Assembly (NCBI RefSeq): GCF_001015195.1
Contig: NZ_LDES01000101.1
Coordinates: 1 to 43,206, forward strand
DNA length: 43,206 nucleotides
Source: Sphingomonas sp. Y57
GTDB lineage: Bacteria > Pseudomonadota > Alphaproteobacteria > Sphingomonadales > Sphingomonadaceae
Direction: 5' to 3'
The position numbers and the translations under genes were made by a program. Positions 16,992 to 24,119 of the stretch are shown piece after piece; the stretch's first letter is position 1; every line of letters begins with the position of its first letter. A model generated the notes under the pieces. The model searched no databases. It was not told the origin of the DNA and saw only the letters and a program-made list of their open reading frames with translations.

Positions 16992-17287
16992 GTCGCGGGG
17001 GTGCAGTCGAACCGGCCGGCCGCGACGGCAAGCAGGTCGATCTGTTGGCGGGTGCGGTCCGCGAGGTAGCGGACGCGTGCGCGCGCGCCATCGGCGAGGT
17101 GCATCGCCTCCTCAAGCCGGGCACGGAGTTGCGGGGAGAGCCTGGCGCGGTCGATCGTGTCGAGCGCGGCGACGCTGCGAGCGAGGGCGGGCAGCGCCGC
17201 CTCGATGGCGTCGATGTCGTGCGTGTCGAGCGCGGCGATGAGGGCCTCGCTCGACAGGATCAGATCGTCGACGACGGAGTGGCTCAC
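16970..17287 (-). CDS. flgN: FlgN-like chaperone for hook-associated proteins
   Basis: The 105-residue, mainly helical protein fits the FlgN family in size and in its place behind flgM. FlgN escorts FlgK and FlgL to the FlhA gate. Sequence conservation is weak, so the call leans on context: its start overlaps the flgM stop by 4 nt (17284-17287), the typical flgM-flgN pairing. The last 22 bp overlap the end of the convergent transporter gene. It is somewhat shorter than the enterobacterial protein (about 140 residues). Confidence 0.72.
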   Translation of the reverse strand: MSHSVVDDLILSSEALIAALDTHDIDAIEAALPALARSVAALDTIDRARLSPQLRARLEEAMHLADGARARVRYLADRTRQQIDLLAVAAGRFDCTPATYGRPDR

Positions 17288-17562
17288 CTGGACGAACCGG
17301 GCAGGTCGAGCGCGATCATCTTCGCCGCGATCGCCTTTGCGTCGATCGGATATTGGCCAGACGCGATCGCCTGCCGGATCGCCTCGATCTTCTCGCTGTT
17401 GACCGGCGGTCCGGCTTCCGCGAGCGCGGCGACGAGCGAAGGCGCCGCGATCGGCGCGCTCCCGGCGGATTCCACCGGAGCCGGCGGCGCCAACGGCTTC
17501 ACCGTCTCGTCCTTCGCCTGACCGATGCGGGTCGGGCTGGCCTGTCCTACCCCATTGATCAT
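17284..17562 (-). CDS. flgM: Anti-sigma-28 factor FlgM
   Basis: The C-terminal part KIEAIRQAIASGQYPIDAKA followed by IAAKMI is the FlgM sigma-binding signature (I..G.Y.ID...IA..M). FlgM binds FliA in the cytoplasm and is secreted through the finished hook, releasing FliA. The ATG at 17562 (92 residues) is chosen because AAAGGA lies about 6 nt upstream; in-frame ATGs at 17568 and 17577 are alternatives. A sigma-28-type promoter overlaps the end of flgA just upstream, which would give the class 3 feedback expression known from enterobacteria. The stop overlaps the flgN start. Confidence 0.88.
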   Translation of the reverse strand: MINGVGQASPTRIGQAKDETVKPLAPPAPVESAGSAPIAAPSLVAALAEAGPPVNSEKIEAIRQAIASGQYPIDAKAIAAKMIALDLPGSSR

Positions 17563-17614
17563 GACCATTCCTTTCATTCCTGGCCCGGAGGCCGCGATTC
17601 CACCTGTGTCGATG

Positions 17615-17640
17615 ATAACGACAGGTTTCGAATTTATTTA
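17615..17640 (-). promoter_or_regulatory. Candidate sigma-28 promoter of flgM-flgN
   Basis: On the minus strand TAAA (17640-17637), a 14-nt spacer and GTCGTTAT (17622-17615) match the variant seen before the second flagellin gene. The -35 coincides with the stop-codon region of flgA. Around the -10 lies an inverted repeat ACCTGT-N13-ACAGGT (17602-17626). Confidence 0.55.
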
Positions 17641-18206
17641 AATCCGATCAGGCGGACCCGGCCTACATCGATCACCTCGGCGAAGATTGTCGAGCCTTTC
17701 GAATTGGTTGCTACTCGCACCCGGCGCCCGATGTCGGCATCCTCCATCGCTGTCGCGTCGACGCTGATCGAAAAGGACGACCCCTGGGCGACCAGCTGGA
17801 CGGGGTCGCCCTTGCGGACGGCGGCATTGACGGACGGGGTAGTCCCGTCATTGCCGCCAGCCATGGTCGCACGGGCGTTCATTGCCATATTGGCGCGCAT
17901 CAGCGGAACGCGCAGGCGCCAGCCCGAGGTGGTGCAGCGTACCGTGACCGAACTGGCGCTCGGCGGGTCGATCTGGATCGCGCCGGGGCAGGCGGCCAGA
18001 CGCATGCGGCGGTCGATCGGTGCAAGCGGGCCGCCGGGCGTGCCGACCTCGGCGCCGACCGAAGCGACCACCATCCGCTCGATCTGGCCGAGGTCCTGGG
18101 CAGGCGGCAGCGCGCTCTGCGCGGCGAGCGGAGCCGCGACGCCGAGGGCAGCGGCCAGTGCCAGGGGCCGAAGGGCGGCGCGCATCATGGGCAGGTTCCG
18201 GTTCAT
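17634..18206 (-). CDS. flgA: P-ring assembly chaperone FlgA
   Basis: The 190-residue protein has an N-terminal signal peptide (LRPLALAAALGVAAPLAAQS) and a C-terminal SAF-type domain with VNAAVRKGDPVQLVAQG and AMEDADIGRRVRVATNSKG, both typical of FlgA. Two cysteines (LAACPG and TVRCTT) could form the periplasmic disulfide. FlgA helps FlgI build the P ring. It lies between the PomB-like gene and flgM on the same strand, but a 164-bp gap with a long inverted repeat separates it from the former. Confidence 0.92.
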   Translation of the reverse strand: MNRNLPMMRAALRPLALAAALGVAAPLAAQSALPPAQDLGQIERMVVASVGAEVGTPGGPLAPIDRRMRLAACPGAIQIDPPSASSVTVRCTTSGWRLRVPLMRANMAMNARATMAGGNDGTTPSVNAAVRKGDPVQLVAQGSSFSISVDATAMEDADIGRRVRVATNSKGSTIFAEVIDVGRVRLIGFK

Positions 18207-18277
18207 GCTGCCGAGCCTATCCGCCCAACCGCAAAGATTTGGTTAACGCCGCGCTTACCATGCGGGCGGGGCAATCG

Positions 18278-18365
18278 CCCCGGCGGGTGGCGGGTTCCCG
18301 GGCGTCTCCTGCGGCCAGCACAGAGACAGGAGCGCCCGTCGCGGGAACCCGGCCGCCCGCCGGGG
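18278..18365. repeat. Long imperfect inverted repeat between the PomB-like gene and flgA
   Basis: The left arm (18278-18311) and right arm (18327-18365) pair over about 34 bp with a 5-bp bulge and a few mismatches, around a 15-nt loop. Matching blocks are CCCCGGCGGG, CGGGTTCCCG, GGGCG and CTCCTG. RNA from either strand would fold into a long hairpin. It begins just 6 nt from the stop of the PomB-like gene. It could be a terminator or processing site that separates stator from flgA expression; no T-tract is present. Confidence 0.7.
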
Positions 18366-18370
18366 GACCG

Positions 18371-18868
18371 TCATCGGGGCGGGTGCCCCGGAAGCTGTTG
18401 GACCGAAATACGCTGGCCCCGGGGGGGCTCGCTGGCGCGCATCGGCGGCAGGGTGATCTCGATCATCGCGTCGGGCAGTCCACCCGAACGGATCGCGCGT
18501 GCGGCTGCGGTCGCGCGCGCGGCCGCGAGTTCCCAACTGTCGAGCCGGGCCGACTGGCCGTCCCGTCCCTGGCTGGCGACGATGACCCGCCCTCCCGCCC
18601 TGGAGGCGGCGGCGCCGATCGCCTTCAGCCGCTGGAGAGCGTCGGGCTTGAGGATCGCCTCGCCATTCTGGAACATCGCGGCGGCGGCGAAGCCCTCGAC
18701 ATTGCCGTTCGGAACGTCCGCACCACCGCCTCCGAACGCATCGCGGATGCCCGCGGCCAGCTTGAGGCGGTCTGCGGCCTGAGCCTGCATCAGCACGAAA
18801 AAGGCGAGGAGGAGCAGGGCGAGGTCGGCGAAGCTGAGTATCCAGCGCTGGGATATCTCGCGCTTCAT
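18371..18868 (-). CDS. Short MotB/PomB-like stator protein
   Basis: The 165-residue protein has one N-terminal membrane helix with the ion-binding aspartate in a PomB-like setting (RWILSFADLALLLLAFFVLM), a short linker, and a C-terminal OmpA/MotB domain (MFQNGEAILKPDALQRLKAI, then LDSWELAAARA). It is about half the length of usual MotB or PomB, and the peptidoglycan-binding pattern is altered: GRDG in place of GHTD and QRISV in place of NRRV. Its start overlaps the PomA-like gene by 4 nt. A second, full-length MotB is at 29486. It may form a sodium-type or accessory stator, or be partly degenerate. Confidence 0.85.
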   Translation of the reverse strand: MKREISQRWILSFADLALLLLAFFVLMQAQAADRLKLAAGIRDAFGGGGADVPNGNVEGFAAAAMFQNGEAILKPDALQRLKAIGAAASRAGGRVIVASQGRDGQSARLDSWELAAARATAAARAIRSGGLPDAMIEITLPPMRASEPPRGQRISVQQLPGHPPR

Positions 18869-19551
18869 AGCACCGTCCTGAGGTTCGGACGGACGATCGC
18901 CGGAGGCAGGCTGTCCAGTTCTTCGCGCGCGAGGATCTCAAGCTGCCGGCAGGCCGAGGTCTGCCAGGCGAGCTCTGCCTCTGAAAGGGTTTCCAGCCGG
19001 CCCGCGATCGGCCCGGCCACCGCCGAGGACAGGATCACGCCATAGAGGGTGGTGAGCATCGCCACCGCCATCGCCGGGCCGATCGCCGCGGGGTCGTCCA
19101 TATGCGCGAACATCTGGACCAACCCGATGATCGTGCCGATCATGCCCATCGCCGGCGCGGTCTCGGCGATCGCGCGCCATACGCCGATCACGCCCTGATG
19201 ACGCTGACGACGCGCCTCGATGTCGGCGCTCGCCCAGCGGACGAAGTCGGCCGAGCGGCGGGCGTCGGACAGTTCGCGTGCGGCCCGGAGCAGAAAACGC
19301 TGCGCGGTCTCGATCCGATCGGCGCAGGCGAGGCTGCGGATTTCGGCCAGTTCGCGGATGCGGCTGACCGATATTCGCGCGGCGGCGGCATCGGCGTTCG
19401 GATCGGCGCGGCCGAGCATCGGCAGGGCGGCAAAAGCGCGGCCGATATCGGCACGGGTCGCGCGGAAGGCGGTGGTGAGCAGGGTTCCGCCGAACACGAT
19501 GCCGATCGCCGCCGGGTCGATATATCGGGCGATTTGCTCGAGCAGGACCAT
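18865..19551 (-). CDS. MotA/PomA-like stator protein lacking the first membrane helix
   Basis: The C-terminal half carries the MotA/ExbB pattern in its PomA form: APAMGMIGTIIGLVQMF then DDPAAIGPAMAVAMLTTLYG. With the ATG at 19551 the protein has 228 residues. It begins with a segment equivalent to the second PomA helix (AIGIVFGGTLLTTAF), so the usual first helix seems absent. An in-frame ATG at 19584 adds only 11 polar residues. Together with the overlapping PomB-like gene it would form a second stator unit. It is divergent from flgB across the operator region at 19579-19683. Confidence 0.85.
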   Translation of the reverse strand: MVLLEQIARYIDPAAIGIVFGGTLLTTAFRATRADIGRAFAALPMLGRADPNADAAAARISVSRIRELAEIRSLACADRIETAQRFLLRAARELSDARRSADFVRWASADIEARRQRHQGVIGVWRAIAETAPAMGMIGTIIGLVQMFAHMDDPAAIGPAMAVAMLTTLYGVILSSAVAGPIAGRLETLSEAELAWQTSACRQLEILAREELDSLPPAIVRPNLRTVL

Positions 19552-19578
19552 TGCTTCCCCATTTCCGGCAAGATCGGC

Positions 19579-19594
19579 CGGCAAGAATCTGCCG
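19579..19594. promoter_or_regulatory. Candidate FlbD operator 1 upstream of flgB
   Basis: CGGCA-AGAATC-TGCCG, the same dyad form as the operator at 7574-7593. Its centre is about 107 bp upstream of the predicted sigma-54 start, a usual distance for an enhancer. Confidence 0.6.
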
Positions 19595-19597
19595 TTC

Positions 19598-19615
19598 CCG
19601 GCAGGACGTTGCCGG
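19598..19615. promoter_or_regulatory. Candidate FlbD operator 2 upstream of flgB
   Basis: CCGGCA-GGACGT-TGCCGG. Its centre is 20 bp from operator 1, about two helical turns, so both would face the same side of the DNA. Confidence 0.6.
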
Positions 19616-19667
19616 TTCGACGTCGAATCCCGGAATTTTCGGGGGTGATCGCCCCGTTAACCATGTT

Positions 19668-19683
19668 TGGCACGGCAGTTGCT
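19668..19683 (+). promoter_or_regulatory. Sigma-54 promoter of the flgB operon
   Basis: TGGCACG-GCAG-TTGCT matches the -24/-12 consensus TGGCACG-N4-TTGCW at every position. Transcription would start near 19694, leaving a leader of about 75 nt to flgB. Enhancer-like dyads lie 55-90 bp upstream, and the activator FlbD is encoded in the same island. Confidence 0.9.
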
Positions 19684-19769
19684 TGGGTGGTGGCCAAGGC
19701 AGCCGTCGAGCCCGTTCGAACAGGATTAACGGCCGCCGACGACAGGACTTTAGAAGGTGAAGCGAAAAA

Positions 19770-20117
19770 ATGGCTGATCCGCTTTTCGGGATCCACGGCA
19801 AGGCACTGGAGTTGCGGTCGCAGCGGCTGTCGATGCTGGCGTCCAACATCGCGAATGCCGCCACGCCCAACTACAAGGCGCGCGACATCGATTTCCAGAA
19901 GGCGCTCTCCGACGCGACCGACGGGATGAGCGCGGCCCAGGCCGCGGACGTCCATATCGGTTACCGTGTCCCGCTCGAAACCTCGCTCGACGGCAACACC
20001 GTCGAACTGTCGACCGAGCAGAACCAGTTCGCCGAGAACGCCCTGCGCTACAAGACCACGCTTTCCTTCCTCGAAGGACGGATCGGCACGGTCATGCAGG
20101 CTCTGAAGGGAGAATAA
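19770..20117 (+). CDS. flgB: Flagellar proximal rod protein FlgB
   Basis: The 115-residue protein has the flagellar rod/hook N-terminal motif (RSQRLSMLASNIANAATPNY) and a C-terminal helix with FAENALRYKTTLSFLEGRI. FlgB is part of the proximal rod. It is the first gene of the long flgBCDEFGHIJKL operon and lies behind the sigma-54 promoter. The spacing to flgC is 3 nt. Confidence 0.96.
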   Translation: MADPLFGIHGKALELRSQRLSMLASNIANAATPNYKARDIDFQKALSDATDGMSAAQAADVHIGYRVPLETSLDGNTVELSTEQNQFAENALRYKTTLSFLEGRIGTVMQALKGE

Positions 20118-20120
20118 GCC

Positions 20121-20525
20121 ATGGCGGGCAATCTCTCCGTCTTCGACATCGCCGGCCGCGCCATGTCGGCGCAGATGGTCCGGCTCAACACGTCGGCTTC
20201 GAATCTCGCCAATGCGGGGTCGGTCGCGGGCAGCAAGGCCGAGGCGTTCCGCGCGATCAAGCCGGTCTTCTCCTCGGTCACCGACGCTCCCGGCGTCGCG
20301 ACGGTGAAGGTCGACCAGGTCGTCGCCTCCAACATCGAGCCGACCAAGCGCTACGACCCCAATCACCCCAAGGCCGACAAGGACGGGAATGTCTGGGAAG
20401 CGGGCGTCGACCAGGCGCAGGAGCTCGTCGAGATGATGGAGACCGCGCGCCAGTACCAGAACAACGTGTCGGTCATGCAGACCGCCAAGACGCTCACCCT
20501 CGATACGCTGAGGCTCGGCAAATGA
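20121..20525 (+). CDS. flgC: Flagellar proximal rod protein FlgC
   Basis: The 134-residue protein has the N-terminal rod motif (MVRLNTSASNLANAGSVAGS), the FlgC-type internal segment RYDPNHPKADKDGNVW and the C-terminal VEMMETARQYQNNVSVMQTA. FlgC forms the rod with FlgB, FlgF and FlgG. Its stop overlaps the flgD start by 4 nt. Confidence 0.97.
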   Translation: MAGNLSVFDIAGRAMSAQMVRLNTSASNLANAGSVAGSKAEAFRAIKPVFSSVTDAPGVATVKVDQVVASNIEPTKRYDPNHPKADKDGNVWEAGVDQAQELVEMMETARQYQNNVSVMQTAKTLTLDTLRLGK

Positions 20526-21205
20526 CGATATCCACCGGTAACAGCTATCTCGACAGCCTGAGCGGCTCGAAGAGCGGCGCCACCACGACGACGACCAGGA
20601 AGAGCAACGAGTCGCTCAGCCAGAACGATTTCCTGAAGCTGCTGACCACCCAGATGCAGACGCAAGACCCGTTCAACCCGGTCGACAACACCCAGATGGT
20701 CGCCCAGATGGCGCAGTTCTCGCAGACGACCGGCATCGCCGAGATGAACCAGTCGCTCAAGTCGATGGTCCAGAGCCTCCAGCAGTCGCGCGTCGCCGAT
20801 GCCGCCAACTGGATCGGCAAGGCGGCGCTGCTGCCGTCCAAGGCGGCGAGCGCACTGGCCGACGGTTCGTTCGCCGGCAACGTCACTCTGCCGGATGCGG
20901 CATCGCGGGTCGACATCAGCCTCGTCGATGGCACCGGCACCGTCGTCTACACCGGCAGCGCCACCAATGTGCCGGCCGGTGACGTTCCCTTCTTCTGGGA
21001 CGGCAAGGATCAGGACGGCAATCCCGTCGCCGGTCCGCTGACCATCGTCGCCTCTGCCAAGGACAGCCAGGCGAAGGCGATGGCCGACATCGCCACGTCG
21101 AGCTGGGCCACCGTTGCGAGCGTCAGCTCGCCGGCCAGCGGTTCCACCAAGATCGTCACCCCGCTGGGCAATTTCGACCCGGCGGACGCTCTTCAGCTTT
21201 CCTGA
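20522..21205 (+). CDS. flgD: Hook scaffolding protein FlgD
   Basis: The 227-residue protein has the conserved FlgD N-terminal block (LSQNDFLKLLTTQMQTQDPF then NPVDNTQMVAQMAQFS) and a C-terminal beta-rich part with VPFFWDGKDQDGNPVAGP, the FlgD Ig-like/tudor region. FlgD caps the growing hook and is lost when the hook is complete. It overlaps flgC by 4 nt; flgE follows after 22 nt. Confidence 0.96.
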   Translation: MTISTGNSYLDSLSGSKSGATTTTTRKSNESLSQNDFLKLLTTQMQTQDPFNPVDNTQMVAQMAQFSQTTGIAEMNQSLKSMVQSLQQSRVADAANWIGKAALLPSKAASALADGSFAGNVTLPDAASRVDISLVDGTGTVVYTGSATNVPAGDVPFFWDGKDQDGNPVAGPLTIVASAKDSQAKAMADIATSSWATVASVSSPASGSTKIVTPLGNFDPADALQLS

Positions 21206-21227
21206 TTTCGGTAACGGAGCAAACCCC

Positions 21228-22535
21228 ATGTCCTTCTACACCGCGCTTTCCGGCCTCAAGGCCTCGCAGACCGACCTCGCCGTCATCTCGAACAATATCG
21301 CGAATGTCGGCACGACCGGCTTCAAGCGCAGCGGCACCGAGTTCGGTGACCTCGTCTCCTCCTCGCCGATGCAGAGCTCCGGCATCGCCGGCCAGGGCAC
21401 CCGCCTGCGCGGCATCGCGCAGCAGTTCACCCAGGGCGGCCTCGAATCGTCGGAGCGCTCGCTCGACCTCGCCATCTCGGGGCAGGGCTTCTTCGTGACC
21501 CGCGCATCCAACTCGAACGGCCAGGTCAGCTACACCCGCAATGGCGCGTTCAGCGTCGACGCGAACCGCTTCCTGGTCGACTCCTCGGGCGCCTATCTGC
21601 AGGTGCTGCCGACCGATACGAAGGGCGCCGTCACCGCGACCGGGCTGAGCTCGGCCCGTTCGATCCAGCTTCCCCTCACCTCCGGCACTTCGAAGGCGAC
21701 CCAGACGATCGACCTGTCGGTGACCTTCCCGTCGGCGGGCGACGTGCCATCGACCCGGTCGACCTACAGCACGTCGAACCCCTACAAGTTCGACCGCACC
21801 GATCCGAACAGCTACAACCAGTCGACCACCACCACGGTCTACGACGCGGCGGGCAACGCCTTCCCCATGACCACCTATTATGTGCGGGAGAACCTGCCGG
21901 GCGGATCGACCACCGACACTACCTGGACCGCGCACACCTTCATCGGCGACACCGAGATCAGCTACGACACCAGCGCCGCCACCCAGCCGGCGCCGCTGAC
22001 GCTGACCTTCGATAGTACCGGTGCCAAGACTGCCCCGTCGGGCATCATCAACCTTGGGCCGCTCACCCCGGCCGGCGCCTCGGCTCCGCTCGAATTCAGC
22101 CTGAACTACAGCGGCAGCACCAAGATGTCGGCCTCGCCCTTCACGCTGACCAGCTTCGACCAGGACGGCTATGCCGCCGGCCAGCTCGACAACGTCTCGG
22201 TGGGCTCGGACGGCCTGATCGTCGCGACCTTCTCGAATGGCGACAGCCAGGCGCTGGGCAAGATCATCCTCGCCAACTTCTCCAATCCCGAGGGGCTGCG
22301 CCAGCTCGGCGACAGCAAATGGGGGGCCACCGGACTGTCGGGCGAACCGATCATCGGGGAGGCGAGCAGCAACGGCACCGGTCAGATCCAGTCGGGCGCG
22401 CTCGAGCAGGCCAATGTCGACATAACCGAAGAGCTGGTCGCGCTCATCCAGGCGCAGCGCAACTTCTCGGCCAATGCCAAGACGATCGAGGCGGCCAACA
22501 CCATGACCCAGACGATCGTCAACCTGCGCACCTGA
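21228..22535 (+). CDS. flgE: Flagellar hook protein FlgE
   Basis: The 435-residue protein starts with SFYTALSGLKASQTDLAVIS and SNNIANVGTTGFKRSGTEF, the hook N-terminal motif, has the conserved GQGFFVT core, and ends with the hook C-terminal motif (ELVALIQAQRNFSANAKTIE). It is the hook subunit. The ATG at 21228 has GGAG about 9 nt upstream; an open extension to 21114 lies within flgD and is not used. Length is typical. Confidence 0.97.
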   Translation: MSFYTALSGLKASQTDLAVISNNIANVGTTGFKRSGTEFGDLVSSSPMQSSGIAGQGTRLRGIAQQFTQGGLESSERSLDLAISGQGFFVTRASNSNGQVSYTRNGAFSVDANRFLVDSSGAYLQVLPTDTKGAVTATGLSSARSIQLPLTSGTSKATQTIDLSVTFPSAGDVPSTRSTYSTSNPYKFDRTDPNSYNQSTTTTVYDAAGNAFPMTTYYVRENLPGGSTTDTTWTAHTFIGDTEISYDTSAATQPAPLTLTFDSTGAKTAPSGIINLGPLTPAGASAPLEFSLNYSGSTKMSASPFTLTSFDQDGYAAGQLDNVSVGSDGLIVATFSNGDSQALGKIILANFSNPEGLRQLGDSKWGATGLSGEPIIGEASSNGTGQIQSGALEQANVDITEELVALIQAQRNFSANAKTIEAANTMTQTIVNLRT

Positions 22536-22564
22536 TCATCCTGACGGACTAGAGGAGCCCGGCC

Positions 22565-23308
22565 ATGGACAAGCTGATCTACAGTTCGCTCTCGGCGATG
22601 CGGTCGGCGATGGCGCGTCAGACGATGACCGCCAACAACCTCGCCAACGCCAACACCGTGGGTTTCCGCGGCGAGATGAGCTCGAGCACCGCGCTCTGGC
22701 TCAAGGGCGACGGGTTCGCCAGCCGCGCGACCAACTCGGGCGAGGTCACCTCGGCCGACATGAGCGAGGGCACGATCAGCGAGACCGGCCGGGACCTCGA
22801 CGTAGCGCTTCAGGGCAAGGAAACGCTGCTCGCGGTGCAGAGTCGCGAGGGCGACGAGGCCTATACCCGCCGCGGCGATTTCCAGATCGGCGACAGCGGT
22901 CTGCTGACCACCGGCGACGGGATGCCCGTCCTCGGTGACAGCGGTCCGGTCACCTTGCCGCCCTACGACAAGCTGGTGATCGCCGCCGACGGGACGATCT
23001 CGATCGTGCCGCGGGGCGGCGATCCCACCCAGATGCAGATCGTGGACCGGCTCAAGCTGGTATCGACCAACGGCACCGCGGTGGCCAAGGGGCTCGACGG
23101 CCTGTTTCGTCCGCAGAGCGGCGGCACGCTCGGTGCCGATCCCCAGGCGGCGGTGCGGCAGGGCGCGATCGAGGGATCGAACGTCAATGTCTCGACCACG
23201 CTGATCGACATGATCGAGGCGAGCCGGGACTGGGACATGCAGGTCAAGATGATGAGCTCGGCCCAGGACATCGACAAGGCGTCCGCCGATCTGATGCGGT
23301 TCGATTAA
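22565..23308 (+). CDS. flgF: Flagellar proximal rod protein FlgF
   Basis: The 247-residue protein begins MDKLIYSSLSAMRSAMARQ and has TANNLANANTVGFRGEM, the rod N-terminal motif in FlgF form, then GRDLDVALQGKETLLAVQ and the C-terminal SNVNVSTTLIDMIEASRDWD. FlgF is a proximal rod subunit. AGAGGAG upstream of the ATG is a good ribosome site. It lies between flgE and flgG as in most flg operons. Confidence 0.96.
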   Translation: MDKLIYSSLSAMRSAMARQTMTANNLANANTVGFRGEMSSSTALWLKGDGFASRATNSGEVTSADMSEGTISETGRDLDVALQGKETLLAVQSREGDEAYTRRGDFQIGDSGLLTTGDGMPVLGDSGPVTLPPYDKLVIAADGTISIVPRGGDPTQMQIVDRLKLVSTNGTAVAKGLDGLFRPQSGGTLGADPQAAVRQGAIEGSNVNVSTTLIDMIEASRDWDMQVKMMSSAQDIDKASADLMRFD

Positions 23309-23330
23309 AAGTTCAGAGGAGTAGCTTGCC

Positions 23331-24119
23331 ATGAGCAACGCAGCACTGCACGTCGCGCGCACGGGCCTCGATGCCCAGAACATGCGTATGCAGGTGATCG
23401 CCAACAACCTGGCGAACGTGAACACTACCGGCTTCAAGCGCGACCGCGCCAGCTTCGAGACGCTCGCCTATCAGGCGATGACGGCGCCCGGCGCGGCCTC
23501 GTCGGAGTCGACCAGGTTCGCGACCGGCACCAATCTCGGCACCGGCGTCCAGATCAACGGCACCGCCAAGATCCAGACGCAGGGCGCGCTCCAGGAGACC
23601 GGCAACCCCCTCGACATGGCGATCCAGGGCGACGGCTATTTCCAGGTGCTGCTGCCCGACGGTCGGACCGGCTATACCCGCGACGGCAATTTCAACCGTT
23701 CGGACGACGGCACGATCGTCACCGCCGACGGCTATCAGCTCCAGCCGCAGATCCAGATTCCCGAGAACACGACCAACCTGACGATCGCCGCCGACGGCAC
23801 GGTGAGCGCGACCCAGGCCGGCGAAACCAGCTCGACCGAGCTGGGCAAGATCGAACTGGCGCGCTTCTCCAACCCGGCGGGTCTCCAGGCCGAGGGCAAC
23901 AACATCCTGACAGAGACCCCTGCGTCGGGCCAGCCGCAGACCGGCCCCGGGGGCATCGACGGCCGCGGCACGATCCAGCAGTCGTCTCTCGAATCCTCGA
24001 ACGTCAACATCGTCGAGGAGCTGGTCGACATGATCGAGACGCAGCGCGCCTATGAGGTGAACAGCAAGATGATCTCCTCCACCGACCAGATGCTGCAATA
24101 TGTCAACCAGAACCTCTAA
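23331..24119 (+). CDS. flgG: Flagellar distal rod protein FlgG
   Basis: The 262-residue protein has the typical FlgG start (ALHVARTGLDAQNMRMQVIA then NNLANVNTTGFKRDRASFE), the MAIQGDGYFQVLLPDGRTGY core and the C-terminal NVNIVEELVDMIETQRAYEV. FlgG forms the distal rod that passes the P and L rings. AGAGGAG precedes the ATG. Its last 20 bp overlap the start of flgH. Confidence 0.98.
   Translation: MSNAALHVARTGLDAQNMRMQVIANNLANVNTTGFKRDRASFETLAYQAMTAPGAASSESTRFATGTNLGTGVQINGTAKIQTQGALQETGNPLDMAIQGDGYFQVLLPDGRTGYTRDGNFNRSDDGTIVTADGYQLQPQIQIPENTTNLTIAADGTVSATQAGETSSTELGKIELARFSNPAGLQAEGNNILTETPASGQPQTGPGGIDGRGTIQQSSLESSNVNIVEELVDMIETQRAYEVNSKMISSTDQMLQYVNQNL

Larger units (their letters stand above)
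19552..19769. promoter_or_regulatory. Divergent control region of the PomAB-like set and flgB operon
   Basis: This 218-bp interval holds two CGGCA-N6-TGCCG operators (19579-19594 and 19598-19615), a degenerate third copy (19566-19580), TTAACCAT (19657-19664), and a sigma-54 promoter (19668-19683) read towards flgB. No comparable promoter was found for the minus-strand genes. Confidence 0.75.
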
